Part shown: piece by piece, positions 9,033 to 17,568 of the stretch
Layout: every line of letters begins with the position of its first letter
Position numbering within the stretch: the first letter of the stretch is position 1
NCBI GenBank assembly: GCA_015654575.1
Contig: JAATGR010000084.1
Span: forward strand, 1-44,924
DNA: 44,924 bases
Source: Actinomycetales bacterium
GTDB lineage: Bacteria > Actinomycetota > Actinomycetes > Actinomycetales > Microbacteriaceae
Direction: 5' to 3'
Position numbers and translations under genes: made by a program
The notes under the pieces: generated by a model
Told to the model about the DNA's origin: nothing
Seen by the model: the letters and a program-made list of their open reading frames with translations, nothing else
Databases searched by the model: none

Positions 9033-10238
9033 ATGACCGTACGACGATGCCCGGGGGTCCTGCTCGTCATCGCCGCCCTCGCTCTGACAGGCTGCACGAG
9101 CGCGGCGTCCCTGCCGGCATCGACATCGACGCCCACGAGCGCGGAGGCCGCCTACACTCCGGTGCTCGCCGAGGCGCTCGCCGAGCCGGCCATCGCGTCG
9201 TCCACCGACGGCCTCGTCCACCTCGCGTACGAGCTCGAGCTCACAAATGTGCTGAGCGAGCCCGTCACGCTCGACGCCCTGACCGTCCTCGCCGACGGCG
9301 TCACCGTGCAGACCCTGTCCGGCGATGGCCTCGCCGCGCGCATGACCGAGATCGGGAGCACCGATCCGGCGACGACGACGTTGACGGCGGGTCGGTCCGT
9401 GATCGTCTATCTGGATGTCGCCGTCGCCTCGAACGAGGTGCCCTCGACGCTCAGCCACCACCTCGACATCGCGCCGGAGACCGGGCATCCGCCCGTGTTC
9501 GACACCCCGATGTCCGAGACGGTCGCAACGCTCAGCGTCGACACCGAGGAGCCCGTCGTCGTCGGGGCTCCGCTCGCGGGAGACGGATGGTTCGACGCGA
9601 ACAGCTGCTGCGACATGACCGCACATCGGCTCGCCGTCAACCCGCTGAACGGCTCGTACTACGTGCCGGAGAGATTCGCGATCGATTTCGTGCAGCTCGA
9701 CGCGCAGGGGCGGGTGTTCGACGGAGCGGTCGACGATCTCTCCAGCTACGCATACGAGGGCGCGGAGGTGCTCGCCGTCGCCGATGCGACGGTCGTGTCG
9801 GTGACCTCGGACCGGGAGGAGCAGGTCCCCGGAGCGAACCCGGCGGGCGGGCTGACGCTCGACGAGTACGGCGGCAACTACATCGTGCTGGACATCGGCG
9901 GCGGCAACTATGCGTTCTACGCCCATCTGCAGCCCGGCAATCCGATGGGCCTGACGGTCGGGCAGACCGTCAGCAGAGGGGATGTGATCGGCTATCTCGG
10001 CAACTCGGGGAACTCCTCCGCGCCGCATCTGCACTTCCACATCATGGATTCGGCGTCGCCGCTCGCGTCCAACGGCGTGCCCTTCGTCTTCGATCAGTTC
10101 ACCCTCGCGGGGACGGTTCCGAGGTCCGGCGACGACGCCTGCGTTATGGAATCTGTCGCGTGCGAGCTTGACACCGCGGACGCCGGCGAGCGCACGGAGG
10201 AGAGCCCGCTCAACGGCGACGTGCTGGACTTCGGCTGA
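9033..10238 (+). CDS. M23-family metallopeptidase lipoprotein
   Basis: Lipobox LALTGC; LytM/M23 motif GYLGNSGNSSAPHLHFHIMD. Confidence 0.9.
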   Translation: MTVRRCPGVLLVIAALALTGCTSAASLPASTSTPTSAEAAYTPVLAEALAEPAIASSTDGLVHLAYELELTNVLSEPVTLDALTVLADGVTVQTLSGDGLAARMTEIGSTDPATTTLTAGRSVIVYLDVAVASNEVPSTLSHHLDIAPETGHPPVFDTPMSETVATLSVDTEEPVVVGAPLAGDGWFDANSCCDMTAHRLAVNPLNGSYYVPERFAIDFVQLDAQGRVFDGAVDDLSSYAYEGAEVLAVADATVVSVTSDREEQVPGANPAGGLTLDEYGGNYIVLDIGGGNYAFYAHLQPGNPMGLTVGQTVSRGDVIGYLGNSGNSSAPHLHFHIMDSASPLASNGVPFVFDQFTLAGTVPRSGDDACVMESVACELDTADAGERTEESPLNGDVLDFG

Positions 10239-10265
10239 ACGCCGATCGCGGGGGACGATAGAGGC

Positions 10266-11435
10266 ATGGACATCGCGATGCGACTCCGCTGCGCGTCGGT
10301 GGCGCTGATCGCGGCCATGTGCGTGCTCGTCGTCGGCTGCGTCGCCGAGCCGGCTGCCCCGACGTCCGGCGCGGATCCCGCCACGTCGAGCACGACGCCC
10401 GCTCCGACTCCCGACGATCCCCTGGCGGGGATGGACCTGGCGGCGCGCGTGGCGCAGCTCTTCATGGTCGGTACCTCCGTCGACGGCGCGGACGCGGTGA
10501 CGCTGGCGGCCGTCGCCGATCCCGGCATCGGCGGTGTCTTCCTGCACGGACGTTCGGAGGCGGGGACGGCGTCGATCGCCGCGCTCGTCTCACAGTTCCA
10601 GGGGGAGCGTCCTGCGGACGCGCCGGCGCTGTGGATCGCGACCGACCAGGAGGGCGGCGACGTGCAGGTGCTCTCAGGGCCCGGATTCGATGACATGCCG
10701 ACGGCGCTCACCCAGGCTCGGGACGGATGCGATCCGATCGGGGCCGAGGCGCTGCGCTGGGGCGAGCAGTTGGCACAGGCGGGGGTCACCATGAACCTGG
10801 CGCCCGTGGCAGACATCGTCACGAGCCCATCCACCGCCTGGGACAACGCTCCGATCGGCCGGTTGAACCGCAACTACGGCTACGACGAGCCCACGGTCGT
10901 CGCCTGCGCCGGCGCCTTCGCGCAGGGGATGCGGGCAGCCGCGGTCCTGCCGACGTTCAAACACTTCCCGGGGCTGGGCCGCACCACGGACAACACCGAC
11001 AACAGCGCAGATGTCGTGGACACGCAGGTGACGGCCGACTCACCCGATGTGGACGTGTACCGGGACCTGCTCGCCCAGGGCCCCGCGGTCGTCATGATGT
11101 CGACGGCGGTCTACCAGCAGATCGATGCCTCGGCGCCGGCGGCCTTCTCCTCCGCGGTCGTGACCGGCCTGTTGCGCGACCGGCTCGGTTTCGATGGCGT
11201 CGTCATGACCGACGACCTCTCGGCGACCGCGCAGGTGGAGCAGTGGTCGCCGGGGGACCGCGCCGTCCTCGCCGTCGAGGCCGGCGTCGATGTGCTGCTC
11301 GTCTCCGCCGACTCCTCCGTGTTCGGTGAGATGTACGCCGCCGTGCTGCAGAAGGCGGAGTCCGACCCTGCATTTTCCGCACAGGTGGATGCGGCGGTCA
11401 GCCGCATCCTCGCCCTCAAAGAGCGCCTCGGCTGA
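10266..11435 (+). CDS. Glycoside hydrolase family 3 N-terminal domain lipoprotein (beta-N-acetylhexosaminidase/NagZ-like)
   Basis: Lipoprotein signal (VLVVGC), TDQEGGDV, KHFPGLG and GFDGVVMTDDL motifs. Confidence 0.9.
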   Translation: MDIAMRLRCASVALIAAMCVLVVGCVAEPAAPTSGADPATSSTTPAPTPDDPLAGMDLAARVAQLFMVGTSVDGADAVTLAAVADPGIGGVFLHGRSEAGTASIAALVSQFQGERPADAPALWIATDQEGGDVQVLSGPGFDDMPTALTQARDGCDPIGAEALRWGEQLAQAGVTMNLAPVADIVTSPSTAWDNAPIGRLNRNYGYDEPTVVACAGAFAQGMRAAAVLPTFKHFPGLGRTTDNTDNSADVVDTQVTADSPDVDVYRDLLAQGPAVVMMSTAVYQQIDASAPAAFSSAVVTGLLRDRLGFDGVVMTDDLSATAQVEQWSPGDRAVLAVEAGVDVLLVSADSSVFGEMYAAVLQKAESDPAFSAQVDAAVSRILALKERLG

Positions 11436-11583
11436 ATTCCCGGCCGCGGCCGATTTCTTCCGGTCCGCGATCCTTCTCCGCCTCTGCGAACGGCCTAGCG
11501 TGTGGGATGGGTGGCATGACCATCGACGGGGCCGACGCCCTCACCTGGGGCGCTCACCGCGCGAAGCGAAGAAGGAGTCTGTG

Positions 11584-12651
11584 ATGAAAGCTGCGCGATA
11601 TTACGACCGGGGGGACATCCGCATCGAGGACATCCCCGAGCCGGGTCTGGAGCCGGGCACGGTAGGCATCGACGTCGCCTACTGCGGGATCTGCGGCACC
11701 GATCTGCACGAGTACCTGGATGGGCCGATCTTCGTGCCCCCGGCCGGCCACCCGCATCCCATCTCCGGAGAGTCCGCGCCGGTCACCCTCGGCCATGAGA
11801 TGTCGGGCGTCGTCTACGCGGTGGGCGAGGGCGTGACCGATCTGAAGCCCGGGGATCACGTCGTCGTGGAGCCGTACATCCTCCGCGATGACGTGGACAC
11901 GAGCGAGGCGAACAAGGCCTATCACCTGTCGCCGGACATGAACTTCATCGGGCTGGCCGGCCGTGGCGGTGGACTCGCTGAGAAGATCGTGGTGAAACGG
12001 CGCTGGGTGCACCCGATCGGCCCTGACATCCCGCTCGACGAGGCCGCGTTGATCGAGCCCCTGTCGGTCGGTTACCACGCCTACCAGCGCTCCGGCGCCC
12101 GCAGCGGGGACTTCGCCCTGATCACCGGCGCGGGACCGATCGGCCTGCTCACCGCGGCCGTCCTGAAAGCGCAGGGGATCACGGTCGCGATCTCCGAGCC
12201 CAGCGCCCTCCGTCGGAAGAAGGCGCTCGAGACCGGCGTGGCCGCGTACGTCTTCGACCCGCGCGAGGTCGATGTCGTCGCCGAGACCAAGGCCCTCACC
12301 GGCGGTGCCGGTGCCGATGTCGCCTTCGAGTGCACCTCGGTGCAGCCGGCGCTCGACACGCTGTTCGATGCGGTCAAGCCCACCGGTGTCATCGTCGTGG
12401 TCTCCATCTGGGGGCACCCGGGGTCGCTCGACATGCAGAAGCTCGTGCTGAAGGAGGTCGACCTGCGCGGCACGATCGCGTACGTCAACTCGCATCCCGA
12501 GACCATCAAGCTCGTGCAGGCGGGCAAGGTAGACCTGAAGCCCTTCATCACCGGGAAGATCTCGCTCGACCACCTGATCGACGGGGGCTTCGACACGCTC
12601 ATCAACCACAACGAGACGGCCGTGAAGATCCTCGTCGACCCGCACCTCTGA
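11584..12651 (+). CDS. Zinc-dependent medium-chain dehydrogenase, 2,3-butanediol dehydrogenase-like
   Basis: CGICGTDLHEYLDGPIFVP, GHEMSGVV, GAGPIGLL. Confidence 0.88.
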   Translation: MKAARYYDRGDIRIEDIPEPGLEPGTVGIDVAYCGICGTDLHEYLDGPIFVPPAGHPHPISGESAPVTLGHEMSGVVYAVGEGVTDLKPGDHVVVEPYILRDDVDTSEANKAYHLSPDMNFIGLAGRGGGLAEKIVVKRRWVHPIGPDIPLDEAALIEPLSVGYHAYQRSGARSGDFALITGAGPIGLLTAAVLKAQGITVAISEPSALRRKKALETGVAAYVFDPREVDVVAETKALTGGAGADVAFECTSVQPALDTLFDAVKPTGVIVVVSIWGHPGSLDMQKLVLKEVDLRGTIAYVNSHPETIKLVQAGKVDLKPFITGKISLDHLIDGGFDTLINHNETAVKILVDPHL

Positions 12652-12807
12652 TCCCCGCTGCCGCTGCTCGCATGGCGCTCTTCTGCTTCTGCGTCACCGT
12701 TCTGTGCCGCGTAGGAAGGTGGCAGCAGCGCGAGCGGAGTCAGCCCGGGGTGTGCGGGGGCCGGGTGCGTGTCGGTGGATGTCCGAGCGCGTCACTACCC
12801 TGGATGG

Positions 12808-14841
12808 GTGAGCGCACCGTATCCCGACACGTGGCCCGAGCCCGGTGTCGGGTCCGGCGACGCATCGTCTGACGGAGCGCCCGACGAGTGGGCACCGCCC
12901 GCGGACTGGGTGCCGCCTGACGACTGGGCCCCAGAGGAAGACGGCTTCCTCCCGCCCCCTGAAGGGCAGGCGCCTCCCGGGCCTGCCGCCGGTTTCGCGG
13001 CAGGCCCGGCCACGCCCGTGCGCCGTGACCTGACCGGATCCGCCCCGCTCGCCGTGCTCGCCGAGGTCTACGGCTACGACGCGTTCCGCGGCGATCAGGC
13101 CGCGATCGTCGACCACGTCGTCGCCGGCGGCGACGCGATCGTGCTCATGCCCACCGGCGGCGGGAAGAGCGTGACCTATCAGGTTCCGGCGCTGGTGCGA
13201 GAGGGCACGGGGCTGGTCGTCAGTCCGCTGATCGCGCTCATGCACGATCAGGTCGACGCGCTCGTGGCCAACGGCGTCCAGGCCGGCTACCTCAACTCGA
13301 CGCAGACCGCGCCCGAACGACGGCGGACGGAGCAGCTGTTCCTCGACGGCGAGCTCGACCTTCTCTACGTCGCCCCCGAACGTCTCAACCTGCCCTCCAC
13401 CAAGGAGCTGCTGCGACGCGGCACGCTCAGCGTCATCGCCATCGACGAGGCGCACTGCGTGTCGCAGTGGGGGCACGACTTCCGCCCCGACTACCTGCAG
13501 CTCGGCGAGCTACAGGCCGATTTCCCGGGAGTGCCGCGCATGGCACTCACCGCCACCGCCACCCGCGAGACCCACCAGGAGATCGCGGAGCGGCTGCGCC
13601 TGCCTGAGGCGCGGCACTTCGTCGCGAGCTTCGACCGGCCCAACATCCAGTACCGCATCGAGCCCAAGGTCGACCCGCGCCGCCAGCTGGTGGCGTTCAT
13701 CCGCAGCCAGCCGGAGGGTGTGGCGGGCATCGTCTACGCGCTCAGCCGCAAGAGCGTGGAGCAGACGGCGGAGCACCTGCGCACCCAGGGTATCGCCGCG
13801 CTGCCGTACCACGCCGGGCTTCCGGCAGAGGTACGAGCGGCGAACCAGTCGCGGTTCCTCCGCGAGGACGGCGTCGTGATGGTCGCCACCGTGGCGTTCG
13901 GCATGGGGATCGACAAGCCCGACGTGCGCTTCGTCGCCCACATCGATCTGCCGAAGTCGGTCGAGGGCTACTACCAGGAGACCGGGCGTGCCGGCCGTGA
14001 CGGTGAACCCTCGGTCGCGTGGATGGCATACGGCCTCGGCGACGTCGTGCAGCAGCGGCGCTTCATCGACCAGTCCGACGGTGACCTGGCCCACAAGCGG
14101 CGGATGCAGCAGCACCTCGATGCGATGTTGGCCCTGTGCGAGACGGTGGGCTGCCGCCGTCAGAACCTGCTCGGCTACTTCGGACAGGAGTCCGCCCCCT
14201 GCGGCAACTGCGACACCTGTCTGATCCCGCCCGAGACCTTCGACGGGCTCGTGCCCGCGCAGAAGCTGCTGTCCACGGTCGTGCGGCTGCAGCGGGAGCG
14301 TGGCCAGGCCTTCGGCGCCGGACACCTGATCGACATCCTCCGCGGCGCCGACACCGAGCGCATCCGCCGGATGGGACACGAGCAGTTGGCGACGTACGGG
14401 ATCGGGAAGGATCTCACAGACGCCGACTGGCGTTCGGTCGTGCGTCAGCTGCTGGCCCGCGGCATCCTCGTCGCCCAGGGCGAGTACGGCACGTTGGCCC
14501 TCAGCGATCAGGCCGCCGGCGTGCTGAAGGGCGAGACCCCGGTGCCGCTGCGACGCGACGTGATGGGACGTTCCAGCACACCGCGGATGCGGAAGCCCCC
14601 GGCCTCGGCCGACGTCGCCGAGGCCGACCGCGACCTCTTCGAGGCGTTGCGGTCCTGGCGGGCCGAGACCGCGCGCGAGCAGGGCGTCCCGGCCTACATC
14701 GTCTTCGGCGACGCCACGCTGCGCGCGCTGGCCGAGCATCGACCGCAGCAGGCCTCCGAGCTTGAGGGGATCACCGGCATCGGGGCGAAGAAGCGCGAGG
14801 CGTACGGCGACGGCGTGCTCACGGTCATCGCCACGCACTGA
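12808..14841 (+). CDS. recQ: ATP-dependent DNA helicase RecQ
   Basis: MPTGGGKSVTYQVPAL, DEAHCVSQWGHDFRPDYL, QETGRAGRDG, zinc-binding Cys cluster, HRDC-like C-terminus. GTG start at 12808. Confidence 0.93.
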   Translation: MSAPYPDTWPEPGVGSGDASSDGAPDEWAPPADWVPPDDWAPEEDGFLPPPEGQAPPGPAAGFAAGPATPVRRDLTGSAPLAVLAEVYGYDAFRGDQAAIVDHVVAGGDAIVLMPTGGGKSVTYQVPALVREGTGLVVSPLIALMHDQVDALVANGVQAGYLNSTQTAPERRRTEQLFLDGELDLLYVAPERLNLPSTKELLRRGTLSVIAIDEAHCVSQWGHDFRPDYLQLGELQADFPGVPRMALTATATRETHQEIAERLRLPEARHFVASFDRPNIQYRIEPKVDPRRQLVAFIRSQPEGVAGIVYALSRKSVEQTAEHLRTQGIAALPYHAGLPAEVRAANQSRFLREDGVVMVATVAFGMGIDKPDVRFVAHIDLPKSVEGYYQETGRAGRDGEPSVAWMAYGLGDVVQQRRFIDQSDGDLAHKRRMQQHLDAMLALCETVGCRRQNLLGYFGQESAPCGNCDTCLIPPETFDGLVPAQKLLSTVVRLQRERGQAFGAGHLIDILRGADTERIRRMGHEQLATYGIGKDLTDADWRSVVRQLLARGILVAQGEYGTLALSDQAAGVLKGETPVPLRRDVMGRSSTPRMRKPPASADVAEADRDLFEALRSWRAETAREQGVPAYIVFGDATLRALAEHRPQQASELEGITGIGAKKREAYGDGVLTVIATH

Positions 14842-14845
14842 CCGG

Positions 14846-16108
14846 TCATCGCCGGGGGAGCACGTCGTCCAGGTGGGCGCTCAGGTGCGCGGCGACGTCG
14901 ATGTGTTCGCGGTCGTAGAGCCACTGGATCTGCAGCCCGTCCCAGAGGGCGACCAGCCAGACCGCCTCGTGTGCGGGGTCACGGTGGGCGGGCAGGTCGC
15001 CGTCGCGTGCAGCGGCGGCGAACAGTGCGCCGAACACGTCCAGCGCTGTGTCGAAGCGCTCGCGGAAGTAATCGTGCGCCGGGTGCCGCGTCGCCGTCGC
15101 CTCGCAGCACAGGACGCTGTAGACCTCGACCAGGCCGGGCGCGCTCTCCGTGTTCGTTGTGGCGCCCCGCGGCAGGTCGCGCAGCAGCTCGGCAGCGGAT
15201 GTCGCCTGCGGCTGCCTCCGCTGAGCGATCTCGGAGTCTCGTGCGGCGAGGACCGCGCGCAGCAGGTCTTCCTTCGTCGGGTAGTGGTGGAACAGCGTCG
15301 ACTTCGAGACGCCGACCCGTTCCGCGATGGTGCGCATGCTGGTATCGGCATAGCCCGTCGCCGCGAACAGCGTCATCGCGTCCGCGACGATCTGATCGCG
15401 GCGAGCGCGACCTGCGGTGTTTCCGGCCGGCTCGGTCGCGTCGGACGCCAAGGTGCGCAGCGGCGGGATCACCCCCGATGCATCGTCGGATCCGTGGGTG
15501 ATCGCCCAGGCGTACGGGCGGGTGACGGCCTGTTGGTGCGCGTCGAGCTCGCGTACGACCTCGACGCGGTCCGGAAGGTACAGCTGCAGCACCTGTAGTC
15601 CGTCCCAGCCGGCGACCAGGCGGATGCTCTCCGCCGAGACATCCCGTCCCGTCCCGAGCCGGAAGTGCGGCCGTGTCGACCGGGCGGCCTGATCCGCGTA
15701 GGAGCGCATCTGCGCGTATCGATCCGCCATGTGCCCGTGTGCCGGATGGGTCGTGGTCGTCGCCTCTCCGGCAAGGGCGCTGAACAGGGCGAGGTATCCG
15801 GGATGCTCGGCATTGCGGCGGGCGATGTCCATCACAGTGACGGGGTTGGCGGCGTCCTCCTGCGCCTGGATCCAGAGCTGATTACCGGTCTCGAATCGCT
15901 CCACCAGCTCCCGGAGGACGTCGTCCTTCCCGGCGAAATGGCGGAGGAGCCCCGGATGGCTCATTCCGGCGGCGGTGGCGATGTCTCGCAGCGAGGTCGC
16001 CCGGTAGCCCGGATCGATGAACAGGCCGGTGGCGGCGTCGAGAATCTGCTGCCGACGGCGTTCGCCGCGTGCCGTACGTGCCGGCGCCACCCGAGTCGTT
16101 GTGGTCAT
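14846..16108 (-). CDS. Tandem (double) TetR/AcrR-family regulator, two complete repressor modules in one polypeptide
   Basis: HTH 1: RRQQILDAATGLFIDPGYRATSLRDIATAAGMSHPGLLRHFAGKDDVL. HTH 2: RRDQIVADAMTLFAATGYADTSMRTIAERVGVSKSTLFHHYPTKEDLL. Each is followed by a similar ligand-binding-like domain ending WDGLQ(V/I)..LY. Confidence 0.93.
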   Translation of the reverse strand: MTTTTRVAPARTARGERRRQQILDAATGLFIDPGYRATSLRDIATAAGMSHPGLLRHFAGKDDVLRELVERFETGNQLWIQAQEDAANPVTVMDIARRNAEHPGYLALFSALAGEATTTTHPAHGHMADRYAQMRSYADQAARSTRPHFRLGTGRDVSAESIRLVAGWDGLQVLQLYLPDRVEVVRELDAHQQAVTRPYAWAITHGSDDASGVIPPLRTLASDATEPAGNTAGRARRDQIVADAMTLFAATGYADTSMRTIAERVGVSKSTLFHHYPTKEDLLRAVLAARDSEIAQRRQPQATSAAELLRDLPRGATTNTESAPGLVEVYSVLCCEATATRHPAHDYFRERFDTALDVFGALFAAAARDGDLPAHRDPAHEAVWLVALWDGLQIQWLYDREHIDVAAHLSAHLDDVLPRR

Positions 16109-16157
16109 CAGATCCTCTTCGTCGAGCGTATCGCGGCGCTGCGACGGTTCAGAACCT

Positions 16158-16178
16158 ACCACTCGGTCGAGAAATGGT
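16158..16178. promoter_or_regulatory. Candidate TetR operator, site 1
   Basis: ACCACTCGGTCGAGAAATGGT; palindromic core CTCGGTCGAG (16162-16171). Confidence 0.75.
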
Positions 16179-16179
16179 T

Positions 16180-16200
16180 ACCAATCGGTCGATAATTGGT
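16180..16200. promoter_or_regulatory. Candidate TetR operator, site 2
   Basis: ACCAATCGGTCGATAATTGGT, 18/21 identical to site 1; core ATCGGTCGAT (16184-16193). Confidence 0.75.
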
Positions 16201-16266
16201 GTAGCGTGCTGCCGACGCCGCGTCATCGTCGATGCGCGGGGGGCGTCGGACGTGAAAGGACACGAC

Positions 16267-17568
16267 ATGACAGAGCTGTCACCGAGTGCGCGCGAGGCGG
16301 TCATCGGCACTCGAGGATTCAAGGCGCCGGGGACGACCCCGTCGCGCACACCCCGCTTCTACACGCCGGGCCTGGCCGCCGTGAACTTCTGCGTCTACAT
16401 TGCCCTGCTCACCCCGGTGATGGTCTCGATGGCGTTCAAGGTCGAGCACATCTCCGCCGAAGGCGAGTCGACTGGAAACCTCGGTCTCGTGCTGGGTATC
16501 GGCGCCCTGTTCGCCCTGGTCGCCAACCCGCTCGCCGGGCGGCTCTCCGACCGCACCACCTCCCGCTTCGGCATGCGTCGGCCATGGATCCTCGGCGGTG
16601 CGATCGTGGGCCTCGGCGCTTTCGTGCTCATCGGCGCAGCGACCTCCATCTGGGTGGTGCTGATCGGGTGGTGCCTCGCGCAGACCTCGATGAACGCGCT
16701 GCTGGCCGCCGCCAACGCGACCCTGCCCGATCAGGTCCCCACCGCCCACCGGGGGAAGGTATCGGGAATCATCGGTATCACGACACCGATCGGCATCCTC
16801 GCGGGCAGCTTCCTCATGAACTTCATCTCCGACGACTTCCTGCGCTTCGTCGTTCCGGCGGTCATCTCCCTGGCGCTCGCCGTGGTGTTCGTCCTCACCC
16901 TAAAGGATCGACGTCTCGCTGAGAAGCCGGCGCAGCGCTTCACGGCCGGTCAGTTCTTCGGCTCATTCGTGTTCAACCCGGTCAAGCACCCCGACTTCGG
17001 CTGGACCTGGCTCACAAAGTTCTTCGTGATGTTCGGCTATGCCGGGATCGCCACCTACCTGCCCTACTACCTGGTCACGAACTTCGGCCTCGACGAGCAG
17101 GGAGCGATCAGCACGATCCTCATCGCGAACCTCGCCTCGATAGCGGGGATGATGATCTCCAGCCCGATCGGCGGCATCCTCTCCGACAAGATCGGAAAGC
17201 GCCGTCCGTTCGTCGCCGTCGCCGGCGTGATCATGGTCGTCGGTCTCGTTCTGCTGGCCGTCGCGCCCAGCATCCCCGTGCTCATCGTCGCGCAGGCGAT
17301 CATCGGCCTCGGCGCCGGATCGTTCCTCTCCGTCGACCTGGCACTGGCCACGCAGGTGCTGCCCAACCCCGACGACGTCGCCAAGGACCTTGGTGTCCTC
17401 AACATCGCCAATGCACTTCCGCAATCGATCGCGCCGGCCGTCGCCCCCGCGATCATCGCGGTCGGCTCGGCGACCGCCCTGGGCGGCTACACCACGTGGT
17501 ATCTGTTCGGAGCGCTCGTCGCGCTGCTCGGCGCAGTGTTCGTCTATCGCATCAAGGGAGTGAAATGA
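16267..17568 (+). CDS. MFS transporter (probable glycoside/sugar transporter)
   Basis: 12-TM-like hydrophobic pattern, GRLSDRTTSRFGMRRPWI and GGILSDKIGKRRPF loops. Confidence 0.88.
   Translation: MTELSPSAREAVIGTRGFKAPGTTPSRTPRFYTPGLAAVNFCVYIALLTPVMVSMAFKVEHISAEGESTGNLGLVLGIGALFALVANPLAGRLSDRTTSRFGMRRPWILGGAIVGLGAFVLIGAATSIWVVLIGWCLAQTSMNALLAAANATLPDQVPTAHRGKVSGIIGITTPIGILAGSFLMNFISDDFLRFVVPAVISLALAVVFVLTLKDRRLAEKPAQRFTAGQFFGSFVFNPVKHPDFGWTWLTKFFVMFGYAGIATYLPYYLVTNFGLDEQGAISTILIANLASIAGMMISSPIGGILSDKIGKRRPFVAVAGVIMVVGLVLLAVAPSIPVLIVAQAIIGLGAGSFLSVDLALATQVLPNPDDVAKDLGVLNIANALPQSIAPAVAPAIIAVGSATALGGYTTWYLFGALVALLGAVFVYRIKGVK

Noticed and set aside
12694-13476. 260-aa minus-strand ORF opposite recQ, and similar ORFs at 13510-14838
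   Set aside because: Antisense shadow frames of RecQ.
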